Below, piece by piece: positions 48,255 to 54,549 of a stretch of DNA of 54,549 nucleotides. A model generated the notes under the pieces. That model was not told where the DNA came from and ran no database searches. It saw only the letters and a program-made list of their open reading frames with translations. Made by a program: the position numbers and the translations under genes. The DNA lies in the NCBI GenBank assembly GCA_039808645.1, contig JBDHTL010000008.1, forward strand, positions 1 through 54,549, read 5' to 3'. Each line of letters opens with the position of its first letter. The first letter of the stretch is position 1. The stretch is from JAJXWB01 sp039808645 (lineage in GTDB: Bacteria > Pseudomonadota > Alphaproteobacteria > Rhizobiales > Beijerinckiaceae).

Positions 48255-49136
48255 ATGCTCGACTGGGACAACGCCCGCATCTTTCTCGCCGTCGCCCGCA
48301 CCGGGCAGATGCTGGGCGCGGCCCGCAAGCTCGGCCTCGATCATGCGACGGTCAGCCGCCGCATCGCAACTCTCGAAGGCGCGCTCGGCGTCAAGCTCAT
48401 CGAGCGGCGCACCAACGGCTGCGCGCTGACGGCGACCGGCGAAACCTTTCTCAGCGCGGCGGAGCGGATCGAAACCGAAATGCTGCGCGCCCAGGCCGCG
48501 CTGTCCGGCGCGGACGTCGCGGTCTCCGGCAACGTGCGCGTCGGCGCGCCCGACGGCTTCGGCACCTTCGTCCTCGCCCGCCACTTCGGCGCCCTGATGG
48601 ACGAGCATCCCGGCCTCAACGTGCAGCTTGTTCCTCTCCCGCGCGCATTTTCGCTCGCCAAGCGCGAGGCGGACATTGCGGTGACCATCGACCGGCCCGT
48701 CGAAGGCCGGCTGACCGTGAAGAAGCTGACCGACTACAGCCTGAGCCTCTACGCCTCCCGCGATTTTCTGAAGAGCCATCCGGCGCTGGCCGAGGGCGAA
48801 CTTGCCGGCGCGCGCATCGTCGCCTATGTGCCCGATCTCCTGTTCTCGCCGGCGCTCGACTATCTCGGCGAGTTCGACCTCGCCGAGAATCCGCGGTTCG
48901 AATGCGCGGGAATGCTCGGCCAGATCGAGGCCGTGCGGGCCGGGGCGGGCGTCGGCGTGCTGCACGATTACGCCGTGCGCAACCTTCCGGACCTCGTGCG
49001 CGTTTTGCCCGAAAAGCGCGTGACGCGCACCTACTGGATCGTGACGCACGACGACGTGCGCGACCTTGCCCGGGTGCGGCTGGTGCACGATTTCATGAGC
49101 GACCTGACCCATCGCCTCGCCCGCCAGTTCATCTGA
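48255..49136 (+). CDS. LysR-family transcriptional regulator
   Basis: A 293-residue regulator. The N-terminal winged helix reads DWDNARIFLAVARTGQMLGA and GLDHATVSRRIATLEGALGV, followed by LIERRTNGCALTATGE. The effector domain (about 90-290) begins with VSGNVRVGAPDGFGTFVLAR. Divergence from mmsA suggests that it controls mmsA, responding to a valine or malonate-semialdehyde related compound. ATG 48255 was chosen; GTG codons slightly upstream are alternatives because the local ribosome binding site is weak. Confidence 0.9.
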   Translation: MLDWDNARIFLAVARTGQMLGAARKLGLDHATVSRRIATLEGALGVKLIERRTNGCALTATGETFLSAAERIETEMLRAQAALSGADVAVSGNVRVGAPDGFGTFVLARHFGALMDEHPGLNVQLVPLPRAFSLAKREADIAVTIDRPVEGRLTVKKLTDYSLSLYASRDFLKSHPALAEGELAGARIVAYVPDLLFSPALDYLGEFDLAENPRFECAGMLGQIEAVRAGAGVGVLHDYAVRNLPDLVRVLPEKRVTRTYWIVTHDDVRDLARVRLVHDFMSDLTHRLARQFI

Positions 49137-49161
49137 TATGATCCGCTCGAAGGAGAGCCGC

Positions 49162-50115
49162 ATGACCTCCAAGCTCGAACAGTTGAAATCCTTCACCACC
49201 ATTGTCGCCGACACCGGCGACATCGAGGCGATCAAGCAATTCCACCCCACCGATTGCACCACCAATCCGTCGCTGGTCCTCAAGGCGGCCGGCATGCCGC
49301 AGTACCGCCGTCTCGTCGACGAGGCCATCCTGTGGGGGCGCAGCCACAATGCGGTGTCGAGCCAGATCACCGACCGGCTTGCCGTCAATTTCGGCGTTGA
49401 ATTGACGAAGATCGTGCCGGGCCGCGTTTCGACCGAGGTCGACGCCGACCTCTCGTTCGATCGCGACGCGATGATCGAAAAGGCGCGCGCGCTGATAGCG
49501 GCCTACGAGGAGCGCGGCGTCGGTCGCGAACGCATTCTCATCAAGCTCGCATCAACGTGGGAAGGGATCGAGGCGGCGCGGGTCCTGCAATCGGAAAGCA
49601 TCGACTGCAACATGACGCTGCTGTTTTCGCTGGCGCAGGCGGCCGCGGCTGCGGACGCGGGCGCTTTCCTCATTTCGCCCTTCGTCGGCCGCATCCTCGA
49701 TTGGTACAAGGCCTCGACCGGCAAGGACTATACGAGCGAGACCGATCCCGGCGTTCTCTCCGTCCGCCAGATCTACGCCTACTACAAGAGCTACGGCGTC
49801 AAGACGGTGGTAATGGGCGCCTCCTTCCGCAACGCCGGCGAGATCGAGGCTCTCGCGGGCTGCGATCGCCTGACCATTTCGCCGCAATTGCTGGACGAAC
49901 TGTCGAAAGACAACGGCAAGCTCGAACGGAAATTGTCGCCGGACAAGCCCGGCGTCGCGCCGGCGAAAATGGACCTCGACGAAAAGACCTTCCGTTGGCT
50001 GCTCAACGAGGACAGAATGGCGACGGAGAAACTGTCCGACGGCATCCGACTCTTCGCCAAGGATTTGACCGCGTTGCGCGAGCTGGTGTCGAAGAAGCTG
50101 GAAGAGGCGGCGTAA
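49162..50115 (+). CDS. tal: Transaldolase
   Basis: A 317-residue enzyme, the same length as E. coli TalB, moving dihydroxyacetone units in the pentose phosphate pathway. The N-terminal TIVADTGDIEAIKQFHPTDC and TTNPSLVLKAA, the Schiff-base lysine in ERILIKLASTWEG, and FLISPFVGRILDWYK are diagnostic. AGGAGA lies 5 nt before ATG 49162. In a methylotroph using the ribulose monophosphate or related cycles it would have a C1 role, but nothing here shows that. Confidence 0.97.
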   Translation: MTSKLEQLKSFTTIVADTGDIEAIKQFHPTDCTTNPSLVLKAAGMPQYRRLVDEAILWGRSHNAVSSQITDRLAVNFGVELTKIVPGRVSTEVDADLSFDRDAMIEKARALIAAYEERGVGRERILIKLASTWEGIEAARVLQSESIDCNMTLLFSLAQAAAAADAGAFLISPFVGRILDWYKASTGKDYTSETDPGVLSVRQIYAYYKSYGVKTVVMGASFRNAGEIEALAGCDRLTISPQLLDELSKDNGKLERKLSPDKPGVAPAKMDLDEKTFRWLLNEDRMATEKLSDGIRLFAKDLTALRELVSKKLEEAA

Positions 50116-50123
50116 GTAGGATT

Positions 50124-50203
50124 GTCATTCCCGACGCGTGAAGCGCGATCGGGAATCCAGAGATTCATTATCGATTCTGGATGCCCGCTTTCGCGGGCAT
50201 GAC
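50124..50203. repeat. Triple-hairpin GTCAT...ATGAC element
   Basis: Three consecutive hairpins: ATTCCCGA...TCGGGAAT, CCAGA...TCTGG and ATGCCCGC-TTTC-GCGGGCAT. The whole is bounded by GTCAT and ATGAC. It belongs to the same family as 22282-22356 and 43582-43619. The last hairpin ends shortly before the ribosome binding site of the next gene. Confidence 0.8.
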
Positions 50204-50227
50204 ATGGCGGGAGCGGGAGGAAACAGA

Positions 50228-50602
50228 ATGTCGACCGACAAGGCCGCGATCGAACAAGCGGTCCAGACCTATTTTGACGGCCTCTACGAAGGAGACGCCG
50301 ACAAGCTCGGCTCCGTCTTTCATCCCACGAGCGAGCTGACATTCGTGCAGGAGGGCAAGATCGTCGTGTGGACGCGCGACCAGTGGCTCGACAATGTGCG
50401 CAAGCGCGGAAGCGCCAAGTCGAAAGGCTCCGCGCGCGAGGACGCCATCCTGTCATTCGACCAGTCGGGCCCCGACACGGCCTGCGTGAAGGTCAAGTGC
50501 CAGCTGCCGCCGGCCTATTTCACGGATTATCTCGTCTTCGCGAAAGCGGATGGGACGTGGAAAGTTGCGCAGAAGGTCTTTGCGACTGTGGTGAAGAAAT
50601 AG
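50228..50602 (+). CDS. NTF2-like / putative lumazine-binding family protein
   Basis: A 124-residue protein with the cone-shaped NTF2 fold. IEQAVQTYFDGLYEGDADKL, LGSVFHPTSELTFVQEGKIV and a C-terminal YLVFAKADGTWKVAQKVFAT match the SnoaL/DUF4440-like and lumazine-binding subgroup. No catalytic residues can be assigned. GGGAGG lies 7 nt upstream of the ATG, just after a repeat. Confidence 0.78.
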   Translation: MSTDKAAIEQAVQTYFDGLYEGDADKLGSVFHPTSELTFVQEGKIVVWTRDQWLDNVRKRGSAKSKGSAREDAILSFDQSGPDTACVKVKCQLPPAYFTDYLVFAKADGTWKVAQKVFATVVKK

Positions 50603-50609
50603 GGCGCAC

Positions 50610-50776
50610 CCTTGCCTCCCCGCTTGCGGGGAGGTCGCATTGCGCAGCAATGCGGGTGGGGTTGCAAACGACCGGGCGGCGCGCAGCGGCGTGAGCCCCA
50701 CCCGTCGCCTGCGGCGACACCCTCCCCGCGTGTACGAAGTCGGCTGTTGCCGACTTCGACCAGATACGGGGAGGGA
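50610..50776. repeat. GC-rich palindromic intergenic repeat, copy 2
   Basis: CCTCCCCGCTTGCGGGGAGG at the left and ACCCTCCCCGCG...ATACGGGGAGGGA at the right, with inner palindromes. The exact 24-bp hairpin CGAAGTCGGC-TGTT-GCCGACTTCG at 50735-50758 is shared with 1429-1452. It separates the NTF2-like gene and the convergent TPP enzyme gene. Confidence 0.8.
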
Positions 50777-50782
50777 GAGCGC

Positions 50783-52465
50783 TCACCTCTTCGCCAGCGC
50801 CGCTTCCCTGATCTTCGTCAGCGTCGTGGCCGGCGTGATCGCGTCGGGGTCGATCTTCACGTGGATGATGGAGGGCTTGCCGGAAGCGACGCAGCGCTCG
50901 AACGCCGGCATGAAGTCGTCCGTCTTGTCCACGAACTCGCCATGCCCGCCGAAGGCGCGCGCATAATCGGCGAAGTTCGGGTTCTTCAACACCGTGCCGC
51001 TGATGCGTCCCGGATATTCGCGTTCCTGATGCATGCGGATCGTGCCGTACATGCCGTTGTCGACGACGACGAACACGATCGGCAGATCGTATTGCACGGC
51101 GGTGGCGAATTCCTGTCCGTTCATCAGGAAGCAGCCGTCGCCCGCGAAACTGACCACGGTCTTGTCCGGGAAAGCGCGCTTGGCGCCGACGGCGGCCGGC
51201 ACGCCATAGCCCATCGAGCCCGAGGTGGTGGCGAGCTGCGAACCGAATTTCGGAATGCGCAGGAAGCGCCCGACGAACGTGTTGTAATTGCCGGCGCCCG
51301 AGGTCACGATGAAATCCTCGCCGAGCTTTTCGCGCAATCGCGTCAGCGCCTGTCCGAGCTGCATGGCGCCGGGGATCTGCGGCGCGCTGTCCGTCCACGT
51401 CATGTAATCGGCATGCGCCGCCTCCGCCGCGCCGGCCCACGCGATTGTATTCGGCGGCTGCGCGCTTTCCAGTTGCGCGCAGAACGCCTGCGGCGTCGCG
51501 TTGATGGCGAGCGTGGGATGATAGACGCGGCCGAGTTCGTTGGCGTCGGCGTGCACATGCACGAAGCTCTGGCGCGGGATCGGGATTTCGAACAGCGTGT
51601 AGCTCTGCGACGGCATTTCCGCCATGCGGCCGCCAACCAGAAGGACGAGGTCGGCCTCCTTCACGCGCGCAAGAAGTTTCGGATTGGGGCCGATGCCGAG
51701 TTCCCCGGCGAAGTTCTTGTGCGCGTTCGGAAACAGCATGGCGCGGCGGAACGAGGTCGCCACCGGCAGATCGAAACGCTCGGCGAAGCGCACGAACGAA
51801 TCGACCGCCTTCGCGGTCCAGCCCGAACCGCCGAGAATGGCGATCGGAGCCTTTGCGGCCCACAACAGCTTCTGCAATTCGGCCATCTGCGTCAGGCCGG
51901 GCCATGTCGGCGCAGGCTCGACACGTACGGAATCGACGGCCTCCGCGGTCTCGACCAGCATGTCCTCCGGCAGCGAGATCACGACCGGGCCGGGGCGGCC
52001 CTGCATCGCCACATGGAAGGCGCGCGAAACGATTTCCGGAATGCGCGCGGGATCGTCGATCTCGGCGACCCATTTCGCCGTCGAGCCGAAGAAGGCCTTG
52101 AAATCCATCTCCTGGAACGCGCCGCGCTGGCGCATGGAGCGCTCGATTTGCCCGACGAACAGGATGAGCGGCGTGGAATCGTGCTCGGCGATGTGGATGG
52201 CGTGCGCCGCGTTGGTCGCGCCCGGCCCGCGCGTCACGAAGGCGATTCCGGGCCGCCCGGTCAGCCGCGCGGTCGCTTCGGCGGCCAGCGCCGCGCCCGT
52301 CTCCTGCCGGCACACGGTGATCTCGACGGATGAATCATGCAGCGCGTCGAGCACGGCGAGATAGGATTCCCCGGGCACGCAGAACACATGTTTCACGCCC
52401 TGGATCGCAAGCTGGTCGACGAGAATCTGCCCGCCGGTGCGGAGCGAGTTGGATTGCTGTTTCAT
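50783..52465 (-). CDS. Thiamine pyrophosphate-dependent enzyme, acetolactate synthase-like
   Basis: A 560-residue TPP enzyme. The N-terminal half has GVKHVFCVPGESYLAVLDAL and the cofactor-activating Glu in CRQETGAALAAEATARLTGR. The C-terminal TPP-binding motif is GDGCFLMNGQE...VDNGMYG. It resembles the acetolactate synthase/oxalyl-CoA decarboxylase superfamily, but the GDG motif is not of the Oxc type. It does not appear to be the biosynthetic IlvB, and no ilvN follows. The paired CaiB/BaiF CoA transferase suggests an acyl-CoA or 2-oxoacid reaction, which is inference. ATG 52465 was chosen by homology. Confidence 0.82.
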   Translation of the reverse strand: MKQQSNSLRTGGQILVDQLAIQGVKHVFCVPGESYLAVLDALHDSSVEITVCRQETGAALAAEATARLTGRPGIAFVTRGPGATNAAHAIHIAEHDSTPLILFVGQIERSMRQRGAFQEMDFKAFFGSTAKWVAEIDDPARIPEIVSRAFHVAMQGRPGPVVISLPEDMLVETAEAVDSVRVEPAPTWPGLTQMAELQKLLWAAKAPIAILGGSGWTAKAVDSFVRFAERFDLPVATSFRRAMLFPNAHKNFAGELGIGPNPKLLARVKEADLVLLVGGRMAEMPSQSYTLFEIPIPRQSFVHVHADANELGRVYHPTLAINATPQAFCAQLESAQPPNTIAWAGAAEAAHADYMTWTDSAPQIPGAMQLGQALTRLREKLGEDFIVTSGAGNYNTFVGRFLRIPKFGSQLATTSGSMGYGVPAAVGAKRAFPDKTVVSFAGDGCFLMNGQEFATAVQYDLPIVFVVVDNGMYGTIRMHQEREYPGRISGTVLKNPNFADYARAFGGHGEFVDKTDDFMPAFERCVASGKPSIIHVKIDPDAITPATTLTKIREAALAKR

Positions 52466-52481
52466 CCGTGTCGGGGCGAGG

Positions 52482-52605
52482 CCCCCTCCCTTCCCTCCCC
52501 CGCTACGCGGGAGAGGGGACGACAATCGCTCGTGATTACGATACGTGATGCAGCCGCGTATCTGCCCCCTCTCCCGCGAAGCGGGGGAGGGTTGGGGAGG
52601 GGTCA
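52482..52605. repeat. GC-rich palindromic intergenic repeat, copy 3
   Basis: Two oppositely oriented CCCTCCCCCGCT[A/T]CGCGGGAGAGGGG modules flank a less repetitive middle. On the minus strand the module next to the CoA-transferase gene begins at its stop codon (GCGGCCTGACCCCTCCCC). This is identical to the junction after the dehydrogenase at 1318-1335. Confidence 0.8.
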
Positions 52606-53784
52606 GGCCGCCCCGCCCCATGCAGGATCGGCCAGCACCTCCGCCGTATGCTCGCCCAGCGCCGGCGCGTGACGCGGCGAGGCGGCGGGGACGCCGTCGA
52701 TCATGATCGCCGAGCGTACGCCGGGCGTGGAGCCGCCTTTCGCCTTCGGGTTCGGCCGGTCGATGCGCATGCCGCGATGGATGACCTGCGGGTCCGCGAA
52801 CACGTCGGGGATCGTGTTGATCGGCCCCGCCGGCACGCCGAGCGCGTCGAGCTTCGGCAGAAGTTCCGCGCGCGTGAATTGCGAGGTCAGCGCATTCAGC
52901 TTTTCGTCCATCGCCTTGCGGTTGACGGCGCGCGACGGCATTTCGGCGAACAGCGGATCGTCGGCCATCCCGGGCGCGCCGAGCGCGGTCACCAGCTTGC
53001 GGAACTGCCCGTTGTTGGCGGTGGCGATGATGATGTCGCCGTCCGCCACCTTGTAGACGTCGTAGGGCGTCACGTTGGGATGGGCGTTGCCCATGCGCTT
53101 GCCCGCCGTGCCGCCGACGAAATAGTTCAGCGCCTGGAAGCCGAGCACGGCGGTCACGCTGTCGATCAGCGCGCAGTCGATATAGGCGCCTTCGCCGGTC
53201 TTCTGGCGACGGATGATCGCCGCCTGGATGGCGTTCGCCGCGTACATGCCGGTGAAAATGTCGACGATGGAAATGCCGACCTTGGTCGGCGGCCCGTCGG
53301 GCTGCCCGGTTACATGCATGATGCCGCCCATGCCCTGCAGCAGGAAGTCGTAGCCCGCGCGCGGCGCATAGGGTCCGGTCTGGCCAAAGCCGGTGATCGA
53401 GCAATAGATCACGTCCGGCTTCACTTTCTTCAGGCCCTCGTAGTCGAGCCCGAACTTCTTCAGGCCGCCGAGCTTGAAGTTCTCGATCACGACATCGGCG
53501 TTGGCGGCCAGCCGCCGCACCAGCGCGCGGCCTTCCTCCGTCTCGAAATCGGCCTCGATGCAGCGCTTGCCGCGATTGCAGCCGTAGAAATAGGCGGCGC
53601 CCAGCTTCTCGCCGTCTTCGCTCTCCACGAAGGGCGGCCCCCATTGCCGCGTGTCGTCGCCTTCGCGCGCGCGCTCGACCTTGACGACGTCGGCGCCGAG
53701 ATCGGCGAGCAATTGCCCGGCCCAGGGGCCGGCGAGAATGCGGGCGAGTTCGAGGACGCGGATGCCGGCGAGTGGTTCGGTCAT
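52603..53784 (-). CDS. CaiB/BaiF family CoA transferase
   Basis: A 393-residue family III CoA transferase. The N-terminal PLAGIRVLELARILAGPWAG, the block GADVVKVERAREGDDTRQWG, the catalytic Asp in GYDFLLQGMGG and PNVTPYDVYKVADG are visible. It moves CoA between carboxylates through an aspartyl-CoA intermediate, and the specific acids cannot be read from sequence. It lies just upstream of the TPP enzyme gene on the same strand, separated by a 140-bp repeat-bearing spacer, so the two may form an operon. Confidence 0.9.
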   Translation of the reverse strand: MTEPLAGIRVLELARILAGPWAGQLLADLGADVVKVERAREGDDTRQWGPPFVESEDGEKLGAAYFYGCNRGKRCIEADFETEEGRALVRRLAANADVVIENFKLGGLKKFGLDYEGLKKVKPDVIYCSITGFGQTGPYAPRAGYDFLLQGMGGIMHVTGQPDGPPTKVGISIVDIFTGMYAANAIQAAIIRRQKTGEGAYIDCALIDSVTAVLGFQALNYFVGGTAGKRMGNAHPNVTPYDVYKVADGDIIIATANNGQFRKLVTALGAPGMADDPLFAEMPSRAVNRKAMDEKLNALTSQFTRAELLPKLDALGVPAGPINTIPDVFADPQVIHRGMRIDRPNPKAKGGSTPGVRSAIMIDGVPAASPRHAPALGEHTAEVLADPAWGGAA

Positions 53785-54036
53785 GTCTGGGGCGTTTCCG
53801 GGTTGGGACCTGGTTCTTCAATCCCGGCATTCTAGCCCGACTACCCCGATCGGAGGCAATCGTGTCTGACAGGATCAGGGTGGGAGACAGGGTTGCGCGG
53901 ACGTCATCGACAAGCGCCGGGCCGAGCGAACGCCTCGCGCGGCGATCACGCGATTGTCATCGCGGGAATCGCCGCACGGGATGATCCTGTGCGGGGTGCG
54001 CAGCGTAGATGACGCGTTGCCCTTGGGAGGATCATC

Positions 54037-54549
54037 ATGAACAGACGCGACAGCCTGAAGCTTCTGACTGGCGCCGCCGCGCTTGCCGCCTTTGCGCCCG
54101 CCCGCGCATTCGCGCAGGCCGCCGCGCCGTTCAAGCTCCCGCCGCTCGGCTACGCCAACGACGCGCTCGAGCCGCATATCGACGCCACGACGATGATGAT
54201 CCATCATGACCGGCATCACGCCGCCTATGTGACGAACGCCAACGGTCTCGTCGGCAAATGGCCGGAACTTGCCACGACGCCGATCGAGACGGTCCTCGCC
54301 GATCTCTCGAAGGTTCCCGAAGCCGTGCGGGCCGGCGTGCGCAACAATGTCGGCGGCCACTGGAACCACACGTTCTTCTGGGACCTGATGACGCCCGGCG
54401 GCGCGAAGGAGCCGACCGGCGAACTCAAGGGCGCCATCGACGCGATGGGCGGCCTTGCGGGCGTCAGCGAGAAGGTGAATGCGGCCGGTCTCGCGCGCTT
54501 CGGCTCGGGCTGGGCCTGGCTGGTCGTCAAGGACAGGAAGCTCGACGTG
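54037..54549 (+). CDS. sod: Superoxide dismutase (Fe/Mn), Tat-exported, partial
   Basis: The 3' end is cut by the window edge; 171 residues are present. The N-terminus MNRRDSLKLLTGAAALAAFA has a twin-arginine signal, with cleavage near AFA-QA. The N-terminal SOD domain follows: LPPLGYANDALEPHIDATTM, then MIHHDRHHAAYV with a metal histidine, and NNVGGHWNHTFFW with the second. The metal (Fe or Mn) cannot be decided. A periplasmic location is uncommon for this family. GGGAGG lies 6 nt upstream of the ATG. Confidence 0.93.
   Translation, partial: MNRRDSLKLLTGAAALAAFAPARAFAQAAAPFKLPPLGYANDALEPHIDATTMMIHHDRHHAAYVTNANGLVGKWPELATTPIETVLADLSKVPEAVRAGVRNNVGGHWNHTFFWDLMTPGGAKEPTGELKGAIDAMGGLAGVSEKVNAAGLARFGSGWAWLVVKDRKLDV

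Overview
The window is GC-rich, densely coded and typical of an alphaproteobacterial chromosome. The minus-strand order chvI-chvG-hprK-EIIA-HPr with pckA nearby is characteristic of Hyphomicrobiales (Rhizobiales). A partial gene at the left edge resembles (5-formylfuran-3-yl)methyl phosphate synthase (MfnB). In bacteria that family is mostly found in methylotrophs that use methanofuran-like and tetrahydromethanopterin cofactors, so the host may be a methylotrophic or methanotrophic member of the order. No methane or methanol dehydrogenase gene is in view, so this is an inference. No rRNA, tRNA, CRISPR array, prophage or transposase was recognised.

Layout. 0-11 kb: partial mfnB-like gene, a D-2-hydroxyacid dehydrogenase, an MsrQ-type haem membrane protein, an MFS transporter, the ABC-F protein Uup, a DUF3775 protein, an MsbA-like exporter, a YbaY/META envelope protein, pheA and kdsB (overlapping), and a membrane-anchored cytochrome c. 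11-19 kb: a tightly overlapping yejABEF-deoB operon. 19-23.5 kb: a degenerate GGDEF protein, then a URC-type uracil catabolism cluster (URC1-like cyclohydrolase, URC4/DUF1688, upp, RidA). 24-28.5 kb: a hydratase, then an apparently SOS-controlled pair (radical SAM protein, frameshifted here, plus a UdgX-type uracil-DNA glycosylase fusion) and a sterol-desaturase-like hydroxylase. 28.8-33.3 kb: dnaN, a C5-cytosine methyltransferase overlapping vsr, and pgi. 33.4-40.2 kb: a GGDEF-EAL protein and the HPr/EIIA/HprK/ChvG/ChvI signalling set. 40.4-46.5 kb: a HugZ-like protein, pckA with a strong terminator, small proteins of unknown or stress function, an MFS transporter and a VapBC-type toxin-antitoxin operon with a perfect palindromic operator. 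46.5-54.5 kb: mmsA with a divergent LysR regulator, transaldolase, an NTF2-like protein, a TPP enzyme paired with a CaiB/BaiF CoA transferase, and the start of a Tat-exported superoxide dismutase.

The most interesting system is the radical SAM/UdgX operon. A GAAC-N7-GAAC element, the alphaproteobacterial LexA box, lies 18 nt before the chosen start codon. The UdgX-like protein keeps the characteristic KKRLH loop, whose histidine forms a covalent bond to abasic DNA in characterised UdgX. The radical SAM partner ends in a helix-hairpin-helix and carries a frameshift near position 25,565. Second is the URC cluster, a little-studied route for pyrimidine breakdown, here with an added RidA-family gene.

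The intergenic spaces hold several families of palindromic interspersed repeats. In at least three places the repeat begins at, or includes, the stop codon of the preceding gene. TTG start codons behind plausible ribosome binding sites are frequent (msbA-like, yejA, yejE, URC1, GGDEF-EAL, hugZ-like, vapB).
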